From IMG/VR virus record IMGVR_UViG_3300009183_000442, positions 1 to 20,532 of that record: a stretch of 20,532 bases of DNA, one strand, 5' to 3'. Within the stretch, counting starts at the first letter, position 1, and the number at the start of each line of letters is the position of its first letter. Both the position numbers and the translations under genes were made by a program. This document shows positions 14,344-20,508 of the stretch, piece after piece. Under the pieces are notes generated by a model. It saw only the letters and a list, made by a program, of their open reading frames with translations, was not told the DNA's origin and did no database searches. The stretch comes from a virus.

Positions 14344-14688
14344 TTAAGAACTCCATTGTTCAGTTGGCGCAGGAGGAAATACAGGATCAACTACAGGGTT
14401 AACAGCATAGTTGCGAACAACAGCTCTATATTGTTTAAATTCTGTTTGATTCATTAGATAAGGCGTATATGTAGGATCTGCAACATCGGCGATAGAAGTC
14501 CAGTCTGTAGCGTTTAATATCGTAATAGCTTGAGTTTTACAAGAATTTTTATCCGCTTGGGCTTGAACCGCAACCAAATCATAAGTTACTTCATTGCCGT
14601 TAACATCATAAGCAACATCGCCACGAACCACTACTACTGTTGGATATAGTTGAAATATAGCTTGTGTTTGTTCTGTTGTTAAACTCAT
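14344..14688 (-). CDS. Tail fibre assembly chaperone-like protein B
   Basis: The 114-residue product is a diverged paralogue of the gene at 13071-13478. Their last 55 or so residues align without gaps over most of the length: TILNATDWTSIADVADP, MNQTEFKQYRAVVRNYAVNP, and the identical final EQWSS. The first 50 residues differ (MSLTTEQTQAIFQLYP, YDVNGNEVTYDLVAVQAQAD). The start overlaps the upstream fibre gene stop (ATGA at 14688-14685). It sits between the 205-aa fibre gene and the 284-aa glycine-rich adhesin. The call rests on the DWTsLpD / YR / W pattern of tail assembly chaperones; no search was possible. Confidence 0.75.
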   Translation of the reverse strand: MSLTTEQTQAIFQLYPTVVVVRGDVAYDVNGNEVTYDLVAVQAQADKNSCKTQAITILNATDWTSIADVADPTYTPYLMNQTEFKQYRAVVRNYAVNPVVDPVFPPAPTEQWSS

Positions 14689-15302
14689 GCTGCTATCTCC
14701 ATTAAAGTAAGCGTAGAAGGAGCATTTGAATTAATTCCTATAGAAAAAGAAGCGTTTAGGGCTGAAATATATATGTTGTATGTTGTTGAACTTGTTGTTG
14801 CTGGAGAATCTAAATACATTATTGGCAAATTAACTCCGCCATCAGTTATAGCTGTAGACCCAGTATTAATGTTCATTCTTGCTTCTATTAACTGTGTTGA
14901 ACCTCTAGCTAAAGAACATCTACCATAATAATAAACTTGACCTTGACCATTTTCAGCAATATAAATAGCACAAGATGCAAGAACCAATATTTTGCTAGTT
15001 GAAAATTTAGGTGTAATAGATGCAGTTACATTTGATAGTTGTAAAGTTGTTGAGGTGGTCGTAGATGCTGATACAAATGGCCCTGGATTAACTACTTGCA
15101 ATATAGAACCAGTTGGTAATGAAGCAAAAGCAATGCCTTGAGAAGCTGTAGTTAAAGTTCCCGCAAAAGTAGCGGCTTGCGTATTGCTAAGGGTTAAAGC
15201 AGTTGTGTTAGCTCCTCCAGTAGTAAAGACTAGATTGCCAGTTGTATCGCCCGTATAAATCAACGATGTAGTAGTCGTGTTTCCAGCTTGTATTACGCTC
15301 AT
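14685..15302 (-). CDS. Tail fibre / decoration protein with C-terminal beta-sandwich
   Basis: The 205-residue product starts at TAATG (15304-15300) overlapping the upstream stop. Residues 1-60 form a fibre head module: NTTTTSLIYTGDTTGNLVFT then TALTLSNTQAATFAGTLTT, which is shared with the 284-aa adhesin. Residues of about 65-205 begin GSILQVVN and hold FSTSKILVLASCAIYI, RCSLARGSTQLIEARM, IMYLDSPATTSSTTYNIYI and the end STLTLMEIAA. I recognise that order of strands and the LTLMEIA end as a common beta-sandwich tip in phage fibres. It may bind the host or decorate the capsid. Confidence 0.8.
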   Translation of the reverse strand: MSVIQAGNTTTTSLIYTGDTTGNLVFTTGGANTTALTLSNTQAATFAGTLTTASQGIAFASLPTGSILQVVNPGPFVSASTTTSTTLQLSNVTASITPKFSTSKILVLASCAIYIAENGQGQVYYYGRCSLARGSTQLIEARMNINTGSTAITDGGVNLPIMYLDSPATTSSTTYNIYISALNASFSIGINSNAPSTLTLMEIAA

Positions 15303-15772
15303 TAGATAACCACCCAGCGAGAACCTGATGAAACCGTTATTGATACTCCATTAGACTGTGTAATCGGGCCAACAGAGAAGCCATTAGTACCAGCAGCAAT
15401 TGTGTAATTTGCTGTAGCGTTTGCTTGATTTACTATAATTGCTTGCCCGCTTCCGCCTAATGCAGAAGTTTCAGCAGGGTAAGTAATAAACACATCGTGT
15501 GTAACATTAGTAAAGTTTGTTAAAGAGCCAGCATTACTAGAAGATAGGATTGTTGTACGGGCAAGCGATACATTATTAAGATAATAAGTTCCAATACCTA
15601 CTTCCCAGTTACTTCCAGTTTGATCGGCAATAGTGTAGTAAGTCGTACTATTATTAGCAACAACAGCAGAAAAAAGCTGATAGCCCGCAACTGCAACGTT
15701 TGCAAGAACAATAGTACCAGTACCAGCAGTATTGCTGGTTTCTTTCACCCGATCAAATAATACAAGAGCCAT
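15302..15772 (-). CDS. Conserved phage structural protein (DRVKET family, 156 aa)
   Basis: The gene begins at ATG 15772 with AGGAG six bases upstream. It opens MALVLFDRVKETSNTAGTGT, followed by YQLFSAVVANNSTTYYTIAD, WEVGIGTYYLNNVSLARTTI, LSSSNAGSLTNF and VFITYPAE. This set of motifs is well known to me from the tail/structural region of many marine and freshwater phages, generally left as hypothetical or virion structural. The last 40 residues (SVGPITQSNGVSITVSSGSR) resemble the C-terminal strand pair found in other fibre-related proteins. All-beta content and the place next to fibres suggest a tail attachment or collar part. No enzyme motif is visible. Confidence 0.8.
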   Translation of the reverse strand: MALVLFDRVKETSNTAGTGTIVLANVAVAGYQLFSAVVANNSTTYYTIADQTGSNWEVGIGTYYLNNVSLARTTILSSSNAGSLTNFTNVTHDVFITYPAETSALGGSGQAIIVNQANATANYTIAAGTNGFSVGPITQSNGVSITVSSGSRWVVI

Positions 15773-15784
15773 TTAAAGCTCCTG

Positions 15785-16219
15785 TTATGCTATACGGATA
15801 ATAGCTGAGGTTGAGTCTGCTGTTGGGAATATAACGCTAAATGTACCGTTAGTAGCAGTCTTATCGCCACCAAAAGCCAACACAGCAACAGCCGTATTTG
15901 CAGTGCTGTTATAAATCAACGCACCGTTAGCCGTAATATTCGCATTAGTCCATGAGCTATTCGCAAACGACATAAACGCTACGTTACCTGTAGAGGTAGG
16001 ACTTTGACTAACTGTTAGTGTATTACCACCAGCGGTATAGTTTGAAGCTGAACTAGTCTGCTCATTCAAAGTCGTGTACGCAGTTGTTGCATTGGATAGG
16101 GTAGCTGCACTAGTATACAAAGCAATCTTATATACGGGTGTTGCGCCAGATGTTAAATTTTGTTGACCGGCAAGGATTTGCACCTTGAACGAGTCGCACA
16201 TTGCTTGGGTAATTGCCAT
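15785..16219 (-). CDS. Conserved phage virion protein (144 aa)
   Basis: ATG 16219 has AGGAG seven bases upstream. The product opens MAITQAMCDSFKVQIL, with YKIALYTSAATLSNATTAYT, NYTAGGNTLT, GALIYNSTANTAVAVLAFGG and ending FPTADSTSAIIRIA. The pattern CxSFKxxLL / YKIALYTS / YTAGGxxL / GALIYN / AVAVLxFG is one I know from numerous aquatic phage genomes, usually next to the DRVKET gene as here. The protein is all-beta by appearance and has no signal peptide. The function is not established; a tail tube, tail knob or decoration part is likely from the context. Confidence 0.8.
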   Translation of the reverse strand: MAITQAMCDSFKVQILAGQQNLTSGATPVYKIALYTSAATLSNATTAYTTLNEQTSSASNYTAGGNTLTVSQSPTSTGNVAFMSFANSSWTNANITANGALIYNSTANTAVAVLAFGGDKTATNGTFSVIFPTADSTSAIIRIA

Positions 16220-16235
16220 TTATGACTCCTAAAAA

Positions 16236-16934
16236 TTAAGTAACTTGAACACGAGCTTGACCATTACGATAAGCGTCTTGGCGCTCAAGCCCATCTCCAA
16301 GACGTTTTAATTGGGCTAGCGCCTCATTGTATTTGCTATTATACGTGGCTAACATGTCTGTTTCACCTTTCATATAAGTATAGGCTTCAACTAAAGAGCC
16401 ATAAAGTAAGGCAGGACTATAGTTGTCACCAAGCCATGAAGAACCAGCATCAACGATCGACTCTGGATAATAAAAGTAATGCAGCTCAGCGCCATAGCTA
16501 GCGTCTGGTGTTGGGCCAAGAATGAATGTTAATTCATTTGGATCATTCAATCTAGAGCCAAACAAAGCGTAATATCGGGGTAAACCCGTAGCTGTTGGAT
16601 CTGGATAAGCTTGGCGGATAAAGTTAACATCTTTGTTTAGCAAGTACTCATAATTACCATCGGCCTGAATAACCGCTAACGAATAGGTAGAAAGGTAGTC
16701 ATTTGGGCAGGCTAAGTATTTGCTAGTGCTAGAACAGTTACCAGTAACGTTTTTTCTCAAAGAAGGAATCTGCACCGTATTATAGATGCGCTTCTCCGCT
16801 TGCTGAATGAACGTATTAATCTGAGTGGTTACATTAACCGTACTCGTATTACCGCCAGACAGCTCTACATACGTATCAGGGAATATATTCTCTGTATACG
16901 CTTGTACTTGCTGAAAAAGTTCGTTGTAATCCAT
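16236..16934 (-). CDS. Phage adaptor (head-tail neck) protein, 232 aa
   Basis: The product opens MDYNELFQQVQAYTENIFPD, with FIQQAEKRIYNTVQIPSLRK, YLLNKDVNFIRQAYPDP, ELTFILGPTPDASYGAELHY and FYYPESIVDAGSSWLGDN. The C-terminal helix pair (LLYGSLVEAYTYMKGE, YNSKYNEALAQLKRLGDG) is typical. This is the phage adaptor family that forms a ring under the portal. The length is normal. Its start shares a base with the stop of the next gene upstream (TAATG at 16936-16932). A second adaptor-like gene lies at 17906-18841, so the neck may have two rings, as in T7-like and P22-like viruses with separate tail accessory proteins. The assignment is by remembered family pattern. Confidence 0.85.
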   Translation of the reverse strand: MDYNELFQQVQAYTENIFPDTYVELSGGNTSTVNVTTQINTFIQQAEKRIYNTVQIPSLRKNVTGNCSSTSKYLACPNDYLSTYSLAVIQADGNYEYLLNKDVNFIRQAYPDPTATGLPRYYALFGSRLNDPNELTFILGPTPDASYGAELHYFYYPESIVDAGSSWLGDNYSPALLYGSLVEAYTYMKGETDMLATYNSKYNEALAQLKRLGDGLERQDAYRNGQARVQVT

Positions 16935-17281
16935 TAAGCCATCGGACCTCTAGATTTGATGCCTTTAGTTGCAGCACCATAACCACGCATAGTAATACCG
17001 TCAGTCTTAGGACCACGAGTTTTATTACCAATACTCACACTACGTGCTGGCATTCCGCCTGGAGTAGACTCATCAGCCGTCATACTGTTTGGGTTTGTTG
17101 CATATTGAATATCTGCGCTCATTGTGTTTGGCCCAGGTTGTGCATAAACACCAATGTCTCTAGCTGTGCCAGTGCTTTCTGGAAACTTATATGACCAAGT
17201 GCTTGCGTCTTTAGCTTCTTTAGCATGACCAAGAGGATACTTTCCTGCTGGAGTTGGTTTTACTGATTTATTAGTAGCCAT
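16934..17281 (-). CDS. Small basic phage protein with KTDGITMRGYGAATKG motif
   Basis: The 115-residue product starts at ATG 17281 with AGGGG upstream. It is Gly/Thr/Lys-rich and lacks predicted membrane or enzyme motifs. The C-terminus, TRGPKTDGITMRGYGAATKG then IKSRGPMA, is a basic motif I know from several phage hypothetical proteins in the head/neck region. It is probably disordered. It might bind DNA or the capsid interior; this is inference. Its stop overlaps the adaptor start. Confidence 0.72.
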   Translation of the reverse strand: MATNKSVKPTPAGKYPLGHAKEAKDASTWSYKFPESTGTARDIGVYAQPGPNTMSADIQYATNPNSMTADESTPGGMPARSVSIGNKTRGPKTDGITMRGYGAATKGIKSRGPMA

Positions 17282-17283
17282 GA

Positions 17284-17469
17284 TTACCCCTGATTTTTGG
17301 CACGAGCTAAGTTACGGCCAACAGCTTTCATTGCTGCGCCAGTAACGGTAGATGCACCTTTTTTGCCTTTGCCAGTTTGAATAGCTAAGGTTGGACCTGT
17401 ATCGCCAAGATTTTTACCTTTGGTTTTACCAGTTTTTGTTACGCCGTCTGCTGCTTTTTTGAATGTCAT
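17284..17469 (-). CDS. Small very basic phage protein (61 aa)
   Basis: ATG 17469 has AGGAG upstream. The product is rich in Lys, Gly and Thr (TKTGKTKGKNLGDTG, QTGKGKKGAS) and ends AMKAVGRNLARAKNQG, probably a short basic helix. It resembles the neighbouring basic proteins in composition. I do not recognise a function; a nucleic-acid-contacting virion protein is possible. The good SD and clean spacing on both sides support a real gene despite its length. Confidence 0.65.
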   Translation of the reverse strand: MTFKKAADGVTKTGKTKGKNLGDTGPTLAIQTGKGKKGASTVTGAAMKAVGRNLARAKNQG

Positions 17470-17477
17470 AATGACTC

Positions 17478-17903
17478 CTAAGTTATACTAACCGTTACTG
17501 TACCAAGTTGTGTGTTGCCTATCAAGTCATTTGGCGTTAAAGCATTGTCAAACAACCTTGAACCACCAACTGGCGCCCAGCCCCATTGGAAAATCCTACT
17601 ACCCATATCTGGGTTTCCTAATCCATCTGGCCCAATACCAGTTAAATTAATCTGCAATCCATTAGTACCAGACTGCCAATAGCTTACATCAGGACGAGGC
17701 TCCCGAACCGCTTGCGGGTCGTTTACCGGATACATACCCAATTGTAACTGAGGATGGTCAGGATCCCAACATGCTTGGCAAACTTTAATCTTATATGGCT
17801 TGGTTTTTACCGTTTGTGTCCGAAGCTCTTTTAACATGAATCTTTGAGCGCATCTGTCACATTCGGCAATTGCCCACTTGCCCGAAGCGAACTGATTCGG
17901 CAT
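17478..17903 (-). CDS. Conserved phage zinc-ribbon protein of the neck region
   Basis: The 141-residue product has C15-D-R-C18 and C42-Q-A-C45 knuckles, then WDPDHPQLQLG and DPQAVREPRPD. The order CDRC / VCxxCWDxDHPQL / DPQALRxPRPD is recurrent in phage genomes beside adaptor genes. The remainder (WGWAPVGGSRLF, NDLIGNTQLGTVTVSIT) has a beta-rich, Gly/Asn-rich look, as if a small virion domain were fused to a zinc ribbon. Start ATG 17903 follows the adaptor stop by three bases. The function is unknown; a structural zinc fold in the neck or tail is the simplest reading. Confidence 0.8.
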   Translation of the reverse strand: MPNQFASGKWAIAECDRCAQRFMLKELRTQTVKTKPYKIKVCQACWDPDHPQLQLGMYPVNDPQAVREPRPDVSYWQSGTNGLQINLTGIGPDGLGNPDMGSRIFQWGWAPVGGSRLFDNALTPNDLIGNTQLGTVTVSIT

Positions 17904-17905
17904 TG

Positions 17906-18841
17906 TTAACGGCCTCCTCCACCATAGAACGACATCCTAGGTACAAAACGAATCGGAGCTTTCTCACGATCTTCGTCTGCTGCCAATTGGAACTGTTGCT
18001 CATAATCTGACTTCAGCATTGGGATACGATTCATATCCACATCTGGAAGCTTTGTTGCCAACTGATAAGCCAATCCAGCAACCATACAAGGAATAAAGCG
18101 GAATGGAATGTCTTGTACATACACACCTGAGCCAGCATCTTGGATGCGGCGCAAGCGATAATAAACGAATAGGTACTGGTCGCCAGGAGCATTCGGAGTC
18201 GGCCATACATTAATACAGGGTAAGTTCTGCACTGTAACAGGAGCATCAGCAAGATGAGCTGCGGCAGTCGTATTGTTCTGACCACGGGCGCAGTTTAAAA
18301 GCTGGTTTCCACTAACATTAGGATAGCTAATTGTCTCTGCGCCAATCTTAATAAATCCAGCAGAAGCTAAGTTATTTGTAGATGTTAGGGTAATAGTGGT
18401 ATCAGAAGAGCTTACATTAGCGCTTAAAAGGGCGTCTGAGAGGTTTTCTTGACCTGACTGACGGTTGATATACACCTGAATCGGGCGCCCCTGTGCGAGC
18501 TTATTAGGCAGGCTCATGTAGGTCGGCTCAGCAATACGGCTGATATTGATGTCAATCTGGTTAGAAGTTCCATTGTTTTGGCGGATAACGGTATCCATAA
18601 GGTCAATAGTATCTACAGGAATAGGATACATAGCTTGACCTGTAACCATTGGGATTATGCCCTGCTCTACTGTCCAGAGGTTAATTCCACGGTTAGCCCA
18701 TTCAATGGTCAATAGGTTTAAAGAGCGACGGGCTGTTTTAAAGTCATAGCCAGTACGCAGTTCTTTGCCGCATCTCTCGAATGCCTCTTCGATTAGATCA
18801 TTTACATCTAGATTAAATGCGGTTGTTCCAGTTGTTGCCAT
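17906..18841 (-). CDS. Tail accessory / adaptor protein (T7 gp11 or P22 gp4-like role), with inserted domain
   Basis: The 311-residue product has the family opening FNLDVNDLIEEAFERCGKEL, RTGYDFKTARRSLNLLTIEW and ANRGINLWTVEQ, and a C-terminal half with INVWPTPNAPGDQYLFVYYR, FIPCMVAGLAYQLATK and a charged helix to the end. This is a widespread neck/tail tubular type protein in aquatic podoviruses. Residues 136-203 form an extra beta-rich insert, placed just before the VWPTP segment, that also occurs in the 717-aa tail protein. The end MSFYGGGGR is Gly-rich. The start overlaps the stop of the upstream gene by one base (TAATG at 18843-18839). The gene would connect portal and tail. Confidence 0.85.
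   Translation of the reverse strand: MATTGTTAFNLDVNDLIEEAFERCGKELRTGYDFKTARRSLNLLTIEWANRGINLWTVEQGIIPMVTGQAMYPIPVDTIDLMDTVIRQNNGTSNQIDINISRIAEPTYMSLPNKLAQGRPIQVYINRQSGQENLSDALLSANVSSSDTTITLTSTNNLASAGFIKIGAETISYPNVSGNQLLNCARGQNNTTAAAHLADAPVTVQNLPCINVWPTPNAPGDQYLFVYYRLRRIQDAGSGVYVQDIPFRFIPCMVAGLAYQLATKLPDVDMNRIPMLKSDYEQQFQLAADEDREKAPIRFVPRMSFYGGGGR
18233..18436 (-). other. Inserted domain shared with the 717-aa tail protein
   Basis: Encodes residues 136-203 of the 311-aa adaptor: key positions TTITLT, AGFIKIGAETISY, NCARGQNNTTAAAH. It aligns with residues 104-176 of the protein at 3357-5510. Adaptors of this type normally run from the RQ segment straight to the VWPTP segment, so I read it as an insertion. 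Confidence 0.6.
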
Positions 18842-19098
18842 TATTTTTTCTTCGCTGTTTTAGCAGATTGAGTAAATGCCGCTTTAGTAGGCGCACCCTT
18901 AGATCCAACAGGACGCATCTTTTCACCAGAGCCAGCAGCAATACGCTTTTGCTTCGCATGAATATTTGCATATAATCCCGGTTTAACTTCTCCACCTTCA
19001 GCATACTGAGTAAAGTCCGTATTGTCTCTACGGGGCTTCTTAGTACCTTTAGGCATTTTGGACGGGGCTATTGCGCCCATACCACGAGAGGGTCTCAT
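18841..19098 (-). CDS. Small basic phage protein with YAEGGEVKPGLYANIHAK motif
   Basis: The 85-residue product starts at ATGA (19098-19095) overlapping the upstream stop. Met7 and Met15 are possible later starts, Met15 giving a family-like MPKGTKKP opening. Core motifs are YAEGGEVKPGLYANIHAKQK and RIAAGSGEKMRPVGSKGAP, followed by TKAAFTQSAKTAKKK. I recognise these as a conserved small phage family in head/neck regions; the function is unknown. It is strongly basic and without membrane segments. The EGGEVK part is one of several short double-glycine motifs in this genome. Confidence 0.78.
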   Translation of the reverse strand: MRPSRGMGAIAPSKMPKGTKKPRRDNTDFTQYAEGGEVKPGLYANIHAKQKRIAAGSGEKMRPVGSKGAPTKAAFTQSAKTAKKK

Positions 19099-19334
19099 GC
19101 TTTAGTCTTACCACGAATAGCGCAACCATCAGCACGAGCAGAGGCGGACTTTACTGAACCACCTTTTTTCATACCAGTAACATTTCCCATAGTATCAACA
19201 GCGGGAATATTCTGTTCGGTTGTGCCAAACATTTCATATTCACGTTGCTTTTCCTGACGGATTCCACGTTCTTTATTGGCCTTGTAATAGGCTTCACGCT
19301 TCTCTTTTTCTTTACCAGTCTCTTCGTATGGCAT
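19095..19334 (-). CDS. Small charged phage protein with RADGCAIRGKTK tail
   Basis: The 79-residue product has a Glu/Lys-rich helical N-terminal half (EETGKEKEKREAYYKANKER) and a C-terminal KKGGSVKSASARADGCAIRG then KTKA. The tail closely matches that of the next gene upstream, so this element is duplicated or shared. The start ATG 19334 lies three bases after that gene's stop. I recognise the ADGCAxRGKTKG tail from other phage proteins, of unknown role. The single conserved Cys could be a crosslink or metal site, without proof. Confidence 0.75.
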   Translation of the reverse strand: MPYEETGKEKEKREAYYKANKERGIRQEKQREYEMFGTTEQNIPAVDTMGNVTGMKKGGSVKSASARADGCAIRGKTKA

Positions 19335-19337
19335 GAT

Positions 19338-19670
19338 TTAGCACATCCCGCCAGATTTCATCTTGACCATTGTGCCTTTGGTATGGCCTTTCATAACGCA
19401 ACCGTCTGCACGAGTTACGCCGCCCTTAGCCATTTTGTGCATACGCTTTTCGTGCGATGCAACTTCTGCCTTGGCAACCTTTTTCATCATTGGCATATCT
19501 TCTTTAATGTCTTCGTGTTTCATAGTTCCACCTTCTTTAAATTTTTTGCCTTTGTCGGCAGTCATAAAATGTTTACCTACATCCATACCAACTCCAGCTT
19601 TTTTTGCAAACCCTGGTGAGTGGGCAATAGCAGCCATAAAGTTGTGTTGTTTTTTTGATACGCTTGGCAT
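19338..19670 (-). CDS. Small basic phage protein (SKKQHNFMAAIAH family)
   Basis: I choose ATG 19670 because it overlaps the upstream stop (TAATG at 19672-19668) and matches the family opening MPSVSKKQHNFMAAIAH; a start at 19685 would add five residues. The 110-residue product continues with SPGFAKKAGVGMDVGKHFMT, ADKGKKFKEGG, a Lys/Glu/Met-rich middle, and the tail KGGVTRADGCVMKGHTKG with a final SGGMC. The tail repeats the RADGC element of the following gene. The N-terminal SKKQ/NFMAA/FAKK pattern is familiar from phage hypothetical proteins. The function is unknown; it is rich in Met and Lys and probably a virion-associated or assembly protein. Confidence 0.78.
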   Translation of the reverse strand: MPSVSKKQHNFMAAIAHSPGFAKKAGVGMDVGKHFMTADKGKKFKEGGTMKHEDIKEDMPMMKKVAKAEVASHEKRMHKMAKGGVTRADGCVMKGHTKGTMVKMKSGGMC

Positions 19671-19918
19671 TATTTTTGCCCCCAATATCCAGCAATAAAT
19701 CCAGCTATTCCAGTTAAAAAACTAATAAAACCACCTATAGCCATTAATGTTTTCCAACCACCCTTAGCTTCAGACAAAGTTCTTTCTATGTTTTGGAGCG
19801 TGGTTTTAATTTCAGCCATCTCCTTTACCATTTTGTCCATATCTACCTGTAGATGTTCAATATTACTAGCATGTGTTGCTAGTTCTCTAGCAGTTTCAAT
19901 TGGGTCAATAATACTCAT
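19670..19918 (-). CDS. Coiled-coil protein with C-terminal membrane segment (XhlA-like architecture)
   Basis: The 82-residue product has heptad-like hydrophobic spacing over residues 15-52 (NIEHLQVDMDKMVKEMAEI, LQNIERTLSEAK), then GGWKTLM and one membrane segment at about 58-79, rich in Gly/Phe/Ile. The layout of coiled coil followed by a single C-terminal membrane pass resembles haemolysin XhlA, a membrane-associated lysis accessory of phages. I recognise the LSEAKGGWKTLM segment from other phage proteins. It lies far from the lysis cassette, among head/neck genes, so an extra holin-type or a virion membrane-contact role are both possible. The gene is tightly spaced between its neighbours. 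Confidence 0.75.
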   Translation of the reverse strand: MSIIDPIETARELATHASNIEHLQVDMDKMVKEMAEIKTTLQNIERTLSEAKGGWKTLMAIGGFISFLTGIAGFIAGYWGQK

Positions 19919-19919
19919 T

Positions 19920-20177
19920 TTAGCATTTCCATCGGGCTAAAGAAGCCGCTTTACGAGTAGGCTTACCCTTCTCATCTTTCATTGGTCCAGGCATACCAGA
20001 CATACGTGCGCAGAAAGACTTCTTCCTTGCTCCGCCTTCAGGCTGTGGGGCTTTAAGGTTACTTCCTGTTGCTGCATTGTACTTAGCTCTACCTTTAGCG
20101 GTAAGGCCAGCCCCTTGAGAAACGGGAAGTTTCTCTCCTCTACCAACTGCTAGAGAGGGGCCTTTCTTCTTAGCCAT
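19920..20177 (-). CDS. Small basic phage protein with LTAKGRAKYNAATGSNLKAP motif
   Basis: The 85-residue product carries GRGEKLPVSQGAGLTAKGR, AKYNAATGSNLKAPQPEGG and KKSFCARMSGMPG, then a basic tail ending ARWKC. I recognise this as a conserved phage family (I believe the one catalogued as DUF6321, but I could not check). The function is unknown. Lys/Arg-rich residues and two conserved Cys (FCARM and the final Cys) are the notable features. The start lies inside the end of the upstream gene (8-base overlap). Confidence 0.82.
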   Translation of the reverse strand: MAKKKGPSLAVGRGEKLPVSQGAGLTAKGRAKYNAATGSNLKAPQPEGGARKKSFCARMSGMPGPMKDEKGKPTRKAASLARWKC

Positions 20178-20460
20178 AAAACGTTGTAACTGCTGCGTTA
20201 GCTGGTAGTTTTATGTATACGCCATCATTAAAACGGATACCCTCACCCGGAATCAATGTAGAAATAACGGCAGTATTGGTAGTGACATTTAGCGTTAGGC
20301 GTTCTGTGCCAGTAGCAGAATTAGAGGCGGTATCCCAAAACTGAATCTCGCCAGCAACTCCACCAGAGGCTACTTGATAACCTTTTACTCGAACAGGACC
20401 AGTAATAGCTTGCACGTTTGCATCCGCATGCACCATTTTTACGTCATATTGCATACCCAT
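20170..20460 (-). CDS. Small phage structural protein (96 aa, GPxRVKGYQV type)
   Basis: The product opens MGMQYDVKMVHADANVQAIT, then GPVRVKGYQVASGGVAGEIQ, FWDTASNSATGTERLTL, STLIPGEGIRFNDGVYIKLP and ends TTFYG. This pattern is familiar from small proteins encoded next to capsid genes in aquatic phages. It looks all-beta and may be a minor capsid, decoration or tail-tip protein. ATG 20460 has an AGGAG site (20468-20472) seven bases upstream. It is the first gene after the intergenic hairpin, so it begins a translational unit. Confidence 0.8.
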   Translation of the reverse strand: MGMQYDVKMVHADANVQAITGPVRVKGYQVASGGVAGEIQFWDTASNSATGTERLTLNVTTNTAVISTLIPGEGIRFNDGVYIKLPANAAVTTFYG

Positions 20461-20484
20461 AATTAATCTCCTAAAGATTTAAGT

Positions 20485-20500
20485 GGGGGACGAATCCCCC
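20485..20500 (-). terminator. GC-rich hairpin with TTCG loop in the longest clean intergenic gap
   Basis: On the minus strand GGGGGA-TTCG-TCCCCC forms a 6-bp stem with a tetraloop. The gap (20461-20508) is the longest intergenic space at this end. No run of T follows directly (CACTTAAATCTTT), so a strong intrinsic terminator is unlikely; a weak terminator, attenuator or mRNA-end protector between a highly expressed gene and the next is more plausible. Confidence 0.5.
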
Positions 20501-20508
20501 TAGATTAA

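Noticed and set aside
7401-14690. Diversity-generating retroelement acting on the fibres
   Set aside because: No reverse transcriptase, template repeat or variable repeat pair is visible; variation among adhesins looks like duplication and recombination.
19245-19698. Plus-strand frames over the small basic genes
   Set aside because: They are mirror images of Lys-rich coding (Phe/Leu-rich products) and lack SD sites; the minus-strand genes overlap each other neatly and match known phage families.
20461-20508. Promoter in the intergenic gap upstream of 20460
   Set aside because: No convincing -35/-10 pair or phage polymerase site could be read; only the hairpin and SD are supported.
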